Shown here piece by piece: positions 54,482 to 62,436 of a stretch of DNA of 64,000 nucleotides. The stretch covers positions 6,049-70,048 of the forward strand of contig JACKDL010000029.1 in assembly GCA_020633555.1 (NCBI GenBank). Direction: 5' to 3'. Origin of the DNA: Myxococcales bacterium. GTDB taxonomy: Bacteria; Myxococcota_A; Bradymonadia; UBA7976; UBA1532. How positions within the stretch are numbered: position 1 is the first letter of the stretch; each line of letters opens with the position of its first letter. A model generated the notes under the pieces. It searched no databases, was not told where the DNA came from, and saw only the letters and a list, made by a program, of their open reading frames with translations. A program made the position numbers and the translations under genes.

Positions 54482-56114
54482 GGGCGCGCGGCTGCTGCTC
54501 ATCGACGACGGCGAGGCCTACGCCAAGGCCATCCGCAAGCGCCTGGGCGAGCACACGCTGCTGGATCCGCTGGGCGATGCCGCCCACCGCCTGCCCGACG
54601 GCCCGGCGGCGCTGGACTGGCTGGCGGCCAACCCGGCCGCCGCCGACGTGGTGCTGCTGGACATGCGCTTCGACGTGCCCGCCGAGCGGCTGCTGCCCCT
54701 GCCCGAGGCCACCACCCTGCGCCGGCAGCGCCGCTTCCAGGGGGTGGCCATCCTGCGGGCCCTGCGCGAGCGCTGGCCAGGCCTGCCGGTGGTGGTGCTC
54801 ACGGCGGTCGAGGATCTGGCGCTGGTGGACGCCGGCGACGAAGTGGCCGGCCTGTCGCTCACCTACGTGCTGGACTCCGACGACCTGGACACCCTGCGCA
54901 TCCGCATCCAGACCGCGCTGATCGAGGCCCAGCGGGGCGGGGAAGAGGGGGCCATCCTCTGGGGCCGGGATCCGGCGATGACCGAGGTGCGCCGGCGCCT
55001 GCGGATGATGGCCCGTGGGCGGATGCCCGTGATCCTCGAGGGCGAGACGGGCACGGGCAAGAGCTACCTGGCCGAGCGCCTGCTGCACGCCGCCAGCGGC
55101 CGCAAGGGCGCCTTCGTGGTGCTCGACCTGTCCACCGTGCCCACCGACCTCATCCCCGCCCACCTGTTCGGGGCCCGTCGCGGGGCCTACACCGGGGCCG
55201 TGGCCGATCGGCAGGGCGTCTTCGAGCTGGCCGACGGCGGCACGCTGTTCATCGACGAGATCCAGAACGTGCCGCTGGAGGTGCAGAAGCAGCTCTTGCT
55301 GGTGCTGCAGGACCGCAAGGTGCGCCCGCTGGGGGCCTCGAAGGAGGTGCCCGTGGACGTGAAGGTGGTGGCGGCCAGCAACGCGCCGCTGGCGCAGGCG
55401 GTGCGCGCCGGGCGCTTTCGGCCCGACCTGTACATGCGCCTTTCGCCGGCCACCCGGGTGGTGCTGCCGCCGCTGCGCACCCGGCCCGAGGATCTGGCCT
55501 TTCTGGCCCAGCGCTTCGTGGGGCAGGCCCTGGCGGATCCCGACCTGGCGGACCTGCGCGACGAGGTGGCTCGCGGGCTGGGGCTGGGCGGCGACGCCCC
55601 GGTGCACCTTCAGCTCGGCCGCGAGCCCGACGGGCAGGCCCGGGGCCTGCTGCTGATGGTGCCGGCGCCCGCCTGGAAGCGCCTGCTGCGCCACCCCTGG
55701 CCGGGCAACCTGCGCGAGCTGGCCATGGTGGTGCGCAACATCGTCACCTTCACGCTGGTGGCGGCGGTGGAGGCCCTGTCCGCCGGCGCGCCGCTGCGCA
55801 GCAACCGCCTGCAGGTGGACGCGGGGCTCATCGACGAGCTGCTGGCCGGCGCCATGGTGCTGCCCGACCCGCCCGAAGCCGAGGAGGGCGACGATCCCGA
55901 GGCCTTCAAGGTGCGGGTGGAGCCCCAGCGCACCCTGAACGCCGTCTCGACCTCGGTGGAGCGGCAGTACTTCCTGGCGCTGTACCGGCAGGTGGACGGC
56001 GACTTCGGGGCCATGGCCGAGCGCCTGCTGGGGGACCGCGGCCGGGGCCGCGCCATCCGGCTGCGCCTGAACCAGCTCGGCCTGAAGGTGCGCGACCTGA
56101 AGGACGGCGGGTGA
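54474..56114 (+). CDS. Sigma54-dependent activator with insertion-bearing receiver domain
   Basis: 546 aa. Residues 1-155 are receiver-like: RLLLIDDGEAY, phospho-acceptor Asp63 in VVLLDMRFD, then a long insertion of about 30 residues (PAERLLPLPEATTLRRQRRF) before GVAILRALRER. The conserved Lys-Pro of receivers is missing. The AAA+ domain (about 165-430) has Walker A GETGTGKS, sigma54 loop GAYTGA (237-242), DGGTLFIDEIQNVPLEVQ and RFRPDLYMRL. A Fis-type C-terminal helix-turn-helix is recognisable (AERLLGDRGRGRAIRLRLNQ). It should activate sigma54 promoters, including the candidate at 59513. Confidence 0.9.
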   Translation: MAEGARLLLIDDGEAYAKAIRKRLGEHTLLDPLGDAAHRLPDGPAALDWLAANPAAADVVLLDMRFDVPAERLLPLPEATTLRRQRRFQGVAILRALRERWPGLPVVVLTAVEDLALVDAGDEVAGLSLTYVLDSDDLDTLRIRIQTALIEAQRGGEEGAILWGRDPAMTEVRRRLRMMARGRMPVILEGETGTGKSYLAERLLHAASGRKGAFVVLDLSTVPTDLIPAHLFGARRGAYTGAVADRQGVFELADGGTLFIDEIQNVPLEVQKQLLLVLQDRKVRPLGASKEVPVDVKVVAASNAPLAQAVRAGRFRPDLYMRLSPATRVVLPPLRTRPEDLAFLAQRFVGQALADPDLADLRDEVARGLGLGGDAPVHLQLGREPDGQARGLLLMVPAPAWKRLLRHPWPGNLRELAMVVRNIVTFTLVAAVEALSAGAPLRSNRLQVDAGLIDELLAGAMVLPDPPEAEEGDDPEAFKVRVEPQRTLNAVSTSVERQYFLALYRQVDGDFGAMAERLLGDRGRGRAIRLRLNQLGLKVRDLKDGG

Positions 56115-58924
56115 GGGCGCCCGCTCCCGTGCGCCGGTGGCTGTGCGCCGCGCTGTTGACCGCGCCGTGGGCGGCGTGGGCGCAGGACGCCGGGCCGCCC
56201 GCCGCCGACGGCGGTGAGCCCGATCCGGCCCGGGTGGCGCAGCTCGTGGCCATGGCCGACGACGCCATCACCGGGCTGGCCCGCGAGCGCAACCTCGCGG
56301 GTCTGAAGGCGTTTCGTGCCAAGGACTTCCCCGCGGCGCTGCAGCTCTTCCGCGAAGCCCACGACCTGGCCCCCGGCGACCCCGAGATCACCAACAACCT
56401 GGGCTTCCTGTATCAGGCGCTGGGCAACCGGGCCGAGGCCGAGCGCTGGTACCGCGAGACGCTCGACCGGGCCCCCCAGCGGGGCGTGGCGTGGCTGAAC
56501 CTGGCGGATCTGCTGGCCGAGGGCGGGCAGCCCGAGGCGCTGGCTCAGGCCGCCGAGGCGCTCGTGCGCGCCCGCCAGATCCGGGGCAACGCCTGGAAGA
56601 TCATCCGGCGGCAGGCGCGGGTGGCCACCGCCCGGGGCCTGTTGGCCGACGCCGAGCGCTTCTATCGCGAGGCGGGCGAAGCCGGCGACGAGGGCCTGGC
56701 ACTCGAGATCGGCGACTTCTTCCGCGAGCAGGGCCGCACCGACGACGCCCTGGGCTGGTACCGCCGGGTGCAGGGCGATGGCCTGCTGGCCGAAGCCAGT
56801 CAGCGCATCCGCGCGGTGCAGGTGGACCTGCAGGCCCGCCGCTACGGCTGGACGGCCCCCGACGCCGAGGTGCCGGCGGCGGCCCGGGCCCGGTTCGAGC
56901 GCGCGACGGCCGCCAGCAAGCAAGGGCAGGCCAAGGTGGCCGAGCGGCTGCTGCGCGAGGCCCTGGGCGAGGCCCCGCTGTTCGCCGAGGCCCACGGCGC
57001 GCTGGCCGAGCTGCTGGCGGCCCGCGGCGCCCATGACGAGGCCGAGCGCGCCTGGCTGCGGGCGCTGGTGCTCGACGGCGGGAACGCCGAGCTGCTGGCG
57101 GGGCTGGGGCGGTTCCTGGCCCAGCGCGAGCGCCCGGGTGAGGCTGCCTTCTTCCTGGGGCGCGCGGTGGCCCAGCGCCCCGACTGGCTGGCGCTGCAGC
57201 TCGACCTGGCCCTGGCGTGGCAGGCGGCCGGCGAGCTGCCGCGGGCGCTGCGCCGGGTGGAGCTGTACCTGGCCGCCCTGCCCGAGGACGCCCCGGCCGA
57301 GGCCGCCCGCGCCCTGCGGGCGACGCTGCGGGCCAGCCTGCCCGACGCCCCGGCCGATCCGCCCGAGCAGGACCCGACCCCCAGCGCCCTGGGCCAGGCC
57401 CTGGCGCGGGCCCGCGGCGCCCTGGCCGCCGGTGATCCCGGCAAGGCCATGGCGGCCCTGGAGGGGCTCGAGCACACCCCGGCGGTGCTGAACCTGCGCG
57501 GGCGCATCCTGCTGGCCACCGGTCGGCTGGCCGAGGCCGAGGCCGCCTTCGCCGAGAGCCTGGCGGCGGCACCGAAGCAGGCCGCCATCTGGGAGCAGCG
57601 GGCGCTGGTGGCCCGGGGCCGCGACCGCACCGCGGACGCCCGCGGCTGGCTGGAACGCGCCGAGGTCCTGGGCTCGCCCACCGCCGCGCTGCGTCTGGCC
57701 CGCCTGGACGCCGATCGCGGCGAGTCGCCCTGGCCCGACTGGATCGCCGATCTGGGGCGCTGGGGTCGGCTGGCCGCCGCCCGGGATCGACTGACGGCCT
57801 ACCTGGCCGCGGGCGCCCCCGGGGGTGAGGCCGACGGCGCCCGGGCGCTGTTCGCCGAGCTGCGGCGGCGCCAGCGCGCGGCCTGGATCGCGCTGGGGGG
57901 CGGCGCGTTGGCGCTCCTGGGCTTGTTGGGGCTCGCCCTGCGGCGGGTCTGGGGGGGCGCGGGGCTCGAGGCCCTGCTGGCCCGCCACCCCGACACGGGC
58001 CCCGAGGTCCAGCAGGTCCTCAGCGCCATCCGCCACGAGGTGCTGAAGCACAACACCATGGTGCTGACGGGCCTGGTGGACGCCATCGAGCTCGGGGAGC
58101 CCTTCGCCGATCAGGCCGCGTGGTGCCGGCGCAGCCTGCTGGGTGCCCCGGGCGGCAAGGGCGAGGGCTCAGCCCACGCGCGGCTTCGGGGCTACGCCGC
58201 CCGGCTGGCCCGCCTGGGCCGCGCCCGCGGCCTGCGCCTGAACCTGCGCCGCAACGACAAGGCCCTGTCGGCGTTGCTCGAGGGTTTCCGCACCCTGGAG
58301 GGGGCCGCGGGCCTGCTCGATCGGGCGCCCCGCCTGGGCCCCGGGGGGCAGGCCCGGCTGCTGAGGGCCTTGCGCCGGGCGGCCCGGCTGCTGAACGTGC
58401 AGGGCTACGAGGGGGTGCGGGCCTTGCTCGACCAGCTCCGCGTGCTCCGGGTGGACGCGGCCCTGCTCGAGACCCTGTTCAGCCGCACCTGCAACGAGCC
58501 CGCCTTCGCCGAGGCCCGCATCGCGCCGCTGGCCATCGAGGCCGACGCCGACGCCCTGCCCACGGCGGTGGTGGTGCCCCGCTACGCCTTCGACGACATC
58601 CTGCACAACCTGCTGCGCAACGGGATCCAGAGCTCGCTGGCCCACTGCCCGGCGGGCGAGCCCGTGCGCATCGGCCTGGGCGTGGCCGTGGAGGTGGACC
58701 CCATCACCGGGCTGGCCCGGGTGGCCCTGCGCATCCTCGACCGCTCGCCGCAGCGGCTGACCCCCGAGATGCTGCGGGGGCGCTACATCGAAGAGGGCCT
58801 GGGCCTGACGGCGGATCTGGTGAGCCGCCACGAGGGCACCCTGGACGTGGAAGGGGCCGCCCCGCCCTGGCAGAAGGCGGTGGTGGTGAAGCTGCCCCTG
58901 CACGACGCCGACGAGGAGACCTGA
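56111..58924 (+). CDS. Periplasmic-TPR sensor histidine kinase, atypical
   Basis: 937 aa from a GTG overlapping the activator stop. A signal (LCAALLTAPWAAWAQ) leads to about 560 residues of TPR-like helix pairs outside the membrane (ITNNLGFLYQALGNRAEAERWYRE). One membrane helix at about 590-614 follows. The cytoplasmic part has a His642 motif IRHEVLKHN, a long helical region, then a degraded ATP-binding domain: N-box DDILHNLLRNGIQSSL, but no DxGxG box, only IEEGLGLTADLVSRHEG. It could sense protein complexes through its TPRs. The match to DHp/HATPase is partial, so kinase activity is not certain. Confidence 0.78.
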   Translation: MRAPAPVRRWLCAALLTAPWAAWAQDAGPPAADGGEPDPARVAQLVAMADDAITGLARERNLAGLKAFRAKDFPAALQLFREAHDLAPGDPEITNNLGFLYQALGNRAEAERWYRETLDRAPQRGVAWLNLADLLAEGGQPEALAQAAEALVRARQIRGNAWKIIRRQARVATARGLLADAERFYREAGEAGDEGLALEIGDFFREQGRTDDALGWYRRVQGDGLLAEASQRIRAVQVDLQARRYGWTAPDAEVPAAARARFERATAASKQGQAKVAERLLREALGEAPLFAEAHGALAELLAARGAHDEAERAWLRALVLDGGNAELLAGLGRFLAQRERPGEAAFFLGRAVAQRPDWLALQLDLALAWQAAGELPRALRRVELYLAALPEDAPAEAARALRATLRASLPDAPADPPEQDPTPSALGQALARARGALAAGDPGKAMAALEGLEHTPAVLNLRGRILLATGRLAEAEAAFAESLAAAPKQAAIWEQRALVARGRDRTADARGWLERAEVLGSPTAALRLARLDADRGESPWPDWIADLGRWGRLAAARDRLTAYLAAGAPGGEADGARALFAELRRRQRAAWIALGGGALALLGLLGLALRRVWGGAGLEALLARHPDTGPEVQQVLSAIRHEVLKHNTMVLTGLVDAIELGEPFADQAAWCRRSLLGAPGGKGEGSAHARLRGYAARLARLGRARGLRLNLRRNDKALSALLEGFRTLEGAAGLLDRAPRLGPGGQARLLRALRRAARLLNVQGYEGVRALLDQLRVLRVDAALLETLFSRTCNEPAFAEARIAPLAIEADADALPTAVVVPRYAFDDILHNLLRNGIQSSLAHCPAGEPVRIGLGVAVEVDPITGLARVALRILDRSPQRLTPEMLRGRYIEEGLGLTADLVSRHEGTLDVEGAAPPWQKAVVVKLPLHDADEET

Positions 58925-59385
58925 TGCGTGAGCCCACCGTGCTGATCGTCGAGGACGGCGACGAGTACCGCGAGAACCTGACCCGGTTCGTGCCCGGCCC
59001 CACCTGGCTCCAGGCGCGCTCCGCTTCGGCGGCTCTGGCGGTCTTGAGCGAGCAGCCCGTGGACGTGGTCTACCTGGACATGCGCTTCGACCGCATCCCG
59101 CGGGAGGATCTGGTGGGCGACCATGCCGAGGCCACCCGGCAGCACAACGGCGATCCCGTGCGCGGCTGGCGCTACCTGGAGAACAACCAGGGCCTGTTCA
59201 TCCTGGACGCCCTGGCGCGGGCGGGCCACCGCGAGCTGCCGGTGATCCTGGCCTATGACTTCGGGCGCGAGGCGACCCGCTGGAAGCACCTGCACCGGCG
59301 CTACCCGCGGCTGCGTTGGGTGCCCGACGCGGTCACGCCCACCGAGATCCGGGCCACGTTGCTGGAGTGCCTGCGGCGCGATTGA
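58924..59385 (+). CDS. Stand-alone receiver-like protein with insertion
   Basis: 153 aa; ATG shares its A with the kinase stop codon. VLIVEDGDEYRENL begins a receiver fold, Asp52 in VYLDMRFD is the phospho-acceptor, and as in the sigma54 activator it is followed by an insertion (about 40 residues, with DHAEATRQHNGDPVRGWRYL) before GLFILDALARAG. The receiver Lys near the end is replaced (WVPDAVTP). Shared LDMRFD and insertion show that both receivers come from one family. Confidence 0.8.
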   Translation: MREPTVLIVEDGDEYRENLTRFVPGPTWLQARSASAALAVLSEQPVDVVYLDMRFDRIPREDLVGDHAEATRQHNGDPVRGWRYLENNQGLFILDALARAGHRELPVILAYDFGREATRWKHLHRRYPRLRWVPDAVTPTEIRATLLECLRRD

Positions 59386-59397
59386 GATCGTGTCCAT

Positions 59398-59418
59398 GAT
59401 GCTCGAAATCCGAGCGTC
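59398..59418 (+). terminator. Hairpin after the phosphorelay operon
   Basis: GCTCG-AAATC-CGAGC with three further flanking pairs (one G-U), beginning 13 bases after the receiver stop. Weak terminator candidate. Confidence 0.35.
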
Positions 59419-59512
59419 GTGCCCTTGCCATAAAGTCACACCGGGTGTGCCGCCGCGCCGGAATAGACCGGAACCCGGCGCCCGCGCGTTGGTCCAACGG
59501 CCTGCGGCGGGT

Positions 59513-59528
59513 TGGCCCGCCCCGTGCA
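59513..59528 (+). promoter_or_regulatory. Sigma54 (-24/-12) promoter
   Basis: TGGCCCG, 4 bases CCCC, GTGCA, against the consensus TGGCACG-N4-TTGCA: two mismatches. The GG and GC doublets are exactly 12 bases apart as required. It lies 50 bases before the secreted-protein ATG and right after an operon encoding a sigma54 activator. Confidence 0.6.
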
Positions 59529-59577
59529 GAGCAGCCCTGGCAGACGCCCTGAGCACACCCGACCCACGGAGAGCCCC

Positions 59578-60042
59578 ATGCGCTGGATCATGCGGATCAT
59601 CGACGAGCTGCGGCACATGCACCGGATCACCGGCCCCGCCGGCACCCTGCTGCTGGCCAGCCTGCTCGCCGCAGGGCTGGCGTCGGTGGCGCACGCCACC
59701 CCCGAGGTGCAGCCCGTCTGGAGCCCCTTCGAGAGCACCAGCGTGGTGGGCAGCCGCGAGCTCACGGCCTGGCTGCCGCCCGACGTGGCGGCCGGCGAGG
59801 AGCTGCGCTTCGTCATCGAGCTCGAGGCGGGCCACGCGCCTCCCGTGGCCGCCCACCTGCCCGGCCTGACCTTCGAGCGCGTCCCGCTGACCTTCGACGC
59901 TCGCACCGGTCTGCTGCGCGGCAGCCTGCGGATCCCGCACCGGGCACCCCATCAGGGCAGCTTCACCCTGCGGCTGACCGGCGATCACGGCGGCGAGTGG
60001 GACTGGACCGTCGCCCTGCGGGCCCCGGCCGGGGCGAGCTGA
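59578..60042 (+). CDS. Small secreted or membrane-anchored protein, putative sigma54 target
   Basis: 154 aa. ATG follows GGAG by about 6 bases. A basic segment and hydrophobic stretch (AGTLLLASLLAAGLASVAHA) act as signal peptide with a likely cleavage after AHA. The mature part of about 105 residues is beta-rich, with LRFVIELEAGHAPPV and GSFTLRLTGDHGGEWDWTV, similar to cadherin-like/Ig-type (putative Ig) folds. No enzyme motif. The preceding promoter suggests co-regulation with the phosphorelay. Confidence 0.78.
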   Translation: MRWIMRIIDELRHMHRITGPAGTLLLASLLAAGLASVAHATPEVQPVWSPFESTSVVGSRELTAWLPPDVAAGEELRFVIELEAGHAPPVAAHLPGLTFERVPLTFDARTGLLRGSLRIPHRAPHQGSFTLRLTGDHGGEWDWTVALRAPAGAS

Positions 60043-60113
60043 GCCCGGGACCTCGACAACGCAGCGCCCGGTGCCCATGCTCGCCACGTCACCACAGACA
60101 GGGGAGGCGAGGC

Positions 60114-60530
60114 ATGCGCGGCGCAGGCGGCACCGAGGGCGGGATCGGCGAGTTCCTCTTGGGTTTCGTGATGTTGGTGGGGGGCGGCTACCTGTTCCTC
60201 GACAGCGTGCAGGTGCGCACTGGCTTCCACTGGGGCATGGCGCTGTTCGACATGGGCGGCGTCGGCGTCACCACCGGCATGGTGCTCATCCCCTTCATGA
60301 TCGGGGTGGGCATGGTGTTCTACTCGAGCAAGAACCCCATCGGCTGGCTGCTGACGGTGGGGGCCATCATTGCGCTCATCTTCGGCGTCATCGCCCGCAC
60401 CCGCTTGGAGTTCGAGCGCATGAGCCTGTTCAGCCTGTTGATGATCCTGGTGCTGATGGTGGGCGGGGCGGGCCTGCTGCTGCGGGGGACGAAGCAGCAC
60501 GAGCCGAAGCCCGATCGGCGGGTGCGCTAG
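60114..60530 (+). CDS. Small integral membrane protein
   Basis: 138 aa, with GGGAGG (60101-60106) before the ATG. Four hydrophobic segments (FLLGFVMLVGGGYLFL, MVLIPFMIGVGMVFY, WLLTVGAIIALIFGVIA, LFSLLMILVLMVGGAGLLL) and a basic C-terminal tail. No family recognised. Confidence 0.75.
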   Translation: MRGAGGTEGGIGEFLLGFVMLVGGGYLFLDSVQVRTGFHWGMALFDMGGVGVTTGMVLIPFMIGVGMVFYSSKNPIGWLLTVGAIIALIFGVIARTRLEFERMSLFSLLMILVLMVGGAGLLLRGTKQHEPKPDRRVR

Positions 60531-60539
60531 CGGGCCCCG

Positions 60540-60561
60540 GGCCGGCTACTCGTGGCCGGCC
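60540..60561. terminator. Bidirectional hairpin between convergent genes
   Basis: GGCCGGC and GCCGGCC form a 7-pair stem with an 8-base loop that includes the stop codon of the minus-strand gene; TTCT follows on the plus strand. Confidence 0.45.
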
Positions 60562-61634
60562 TTCTGGCGGCTGGCCACCGGGCGGCCCGAGGTCCAGCGC
60601 CAGGGGCGGTCCTTGCGACGATCCACCACCAGATCCACCGTGCAGGCGCTGCCGTGCACTGGCAGCGCCCACCCGCTGATCGTGGCGTCCACGCACTGGG
60701 TGTAGCCGCCCGCCGGGCGGTTGGCCTTCACCACGCCATCGCCATCCAGCTCGCCCCAGTACAGGTACTCGCGGCTCAGCTTCGCCCGGGTGAAGCAGGC
60801 GTCGAACAGCTCGGGCAGCCGGTCCTCGACCGCCGCGCCCACGGCGTCCACCGGGCAGGCGTCGCCGCCCGCCCGGGCGGTGGCGAAGACGCCGGTGGCG
60901 ATCTCCACCGGCGCCCGCTCGCTGCGCACCTGCCCGCCCGCCTGGAAACTGAACTCGAAGGCCCAGCCCTCGGCGGCGCCGTCGTAGTCGGCGTCCAGAT
61001 CTGCCTTGTGCTGCAGGGCGTCCAGCCCCTGCGGGATGGACAGGCCGTCGATTTTCTCCAGCAGCCCGCCCAGGCCGCTGGTGTGCAGCGCGCCGCGCAG
61101 CGCGTCGGCCTTGGTCACCAGCGCCAGCACCGAGCCCGAGGCCTGCACCCAGCCGCCCTTGGTGGCCTCCAGGGTGACCGCCGCGTGGAACTGGATGGGC
61201 GCGAAGCCCGTGAGCGGCACGTGGTAGCAGCGCGCCTCGGCGTCGTGGCTGGCGGGGCACGCCACCGGCTTCGCCTGCGTCGAGATGCCGCAGCGCTCAC
61301 CCTTCTGGCTCGGCGGGCAGGCGTACTCCACGTGCACCGCCCGCACCCCGTCGGCGTAGGTGGGGCCCAGGTGGAAGCGCAGATCCTGCTTCGCCTGCCA
61401 CCGCTCCACCAGGGGGGCCGACAGATCGGCGATGGCCCCGGGGCGATCCATCTGCACCCCGTCCAGCCGCAGATCCAGCGCGTCATCCAGCGCCGTCAGC
61501 GCGCTGGGGCCCGCGATGCGCTGGTCGATGAAGCCGTGGCCCCATTCCTTGAGCGCCGCCTCGGGCGTCAGCACCCACACTCCCGCGACCGCGAGGGTCG
61601 GCAAGCCCAGCCCGATGGCCCAAATCCGCTTCAT
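60546..61634 (-). CDS. Secreted or anchored protein of unknown function
   Basis: 362 aa. An N-terminal hydrophobic stretch (RIWAIGLGLPTLAVAGVWVL) anchors or exports it. The remainder has several Cys pairs (VEYACPPSQKGERCGIS, PVACPASHDAEARCY, GGDACPVDAV) and long beta-type segments (FHAAVTLEATKGGWVQASG). About the upstream 20 bases there is a TGTCGTGCCTG direct repeat at 61653 and 61667. I recognise no family. Confidence 0.7.
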   Translation of the reverse strand: MKRIWAIGLGLPTLAVAGVWVLTPEAALKEWGHGFIDQRIAGPSALTALDDALDLRLDGVQMDRPGAIADLSAPLVERWQAKQDLRFHLGPTYADGVRAVHVEYACPPSQKGERCGISTQAKPVACPASHDAEARCYHVPLTGFAPIQFHAAVTLEATKGGWVQASGSVLALVTKADALRGALHTSGLGGLLEKIDGLSIPQGLDALQHKADLDADYDGAAEGWAFEFSFQAGGQVRSERAPVEIATGVFATARAGGDACPVDAVGAAVEDRLPELFDACFTRAKLSREYLYWGELDGDGVVKANRPAGGYTQCVDATISGWALPVHGSACTVDLVVDRRKDRPWRWTSGRPVASRQKAGHE

Positions 61635-61742
61635 GTGCAGCTCCCCCGAGTTTGTCGTGCCTGACCTGTCGTGCCTGCGTGCTACGCCGGCGCGCCGGCG
61701 CGGGTTTCACCATAGCAACAACGGGGCGGGTGGCGTCGAGGG

Positions 61743-62426
61743 TCAGCCGCCCAGCGCCATCCGGTAGCCCACGCCGCGCACCGTCTCGATGGCCCACGGA
61801 TCGGCGGGCGACCAGCCCAGCTTCTTCTTCAGGTTGTGCACGAAGTTGTCCACCGTGCGGGTGTCCACCACCACATCGGTGCCCCACACGCCGTCGAGGA
61901 TGGCGTCGCGATCCAGGGCCACGCCGGGGCGGTCCAGCAGGAACACCAGAAGGTCGAACTCGGTGCGGGTCAGGTGCACCTCGCCAGCGTCGGCAAGCAC
62001 GCGGCGGCCCGTGCGATCCAGGGTGAAGCGGCCCAGGCGGTCGGCCAGCACCCGGGGGCCCGCGCCGGCGCGGCGCAGCAGGGCGGCCACGCGGGCCAGC
62101 AGCTCCCGCAGGCGGTAGGGCTTGGCCAGGTAGTCGTCGGCGCCCACCTCGAAGCCGCGCACCAGGTCGTCCTCCAGGGTGCGCGCGGTGAGCATGAGCA
62201 CCCCGGCGGCGCCCCCGCCGGCCCGGTAGTCCCGGCACAGGCTGTAGCCGTCACCGTCGGGCAGCATGATGTCCAGCACCAGCAGGTCGAAGGGCTCGCC
62301 CGCCAGGGCGGCGCGGGCCTCGGCGGCGGTGCCGGCTGCGATCACCTGGTAGCCCTCGTCTTCCAGGTTGTCCTGCAGCACGAGCCGCAGGTTCTCGTCG
62401 TCTTCGACAATCAAGATGCGAGCCAT
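61743..62426 (-). CDS. OmpR-family response regulator
   Basis: 227 aa. Receiver with acidic pocket EDD (9-10), Asp52 in LVLDIMLPDGDG, Thr80 and Lys102 in DDYLAKP; C-terminal winged helix with LTRTEFDLLVFLLDRPG and RTVDNFVHNLKKKLG. Standard length. It starts 10 bases after the sensor kinase stop, so the pair is one operon. Confidence 0.95.
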   Translation of the reverse strand: MARILIVEDDENLRLVLQDNLEDEGYQVIAAGTAAEARAALAGEPFDLLVLDIMLPDGDGYSLCRDYRAGGGAAGVLMLTARTLEDDLVRGFEVGADDYLAKPYRLRELLARVAALLRRAGAGPRVLADRLGRFTLDRTGRRVLADAGEVHLTRTEFDLLVFLLDRPGVALDRDAILDGVWGTDVVVDTRTVDNFVHNLKKKLGWSPADPWAIETVRGVGYRMALGG

Positions 62427-62436
62427 GCCCGCGAGG

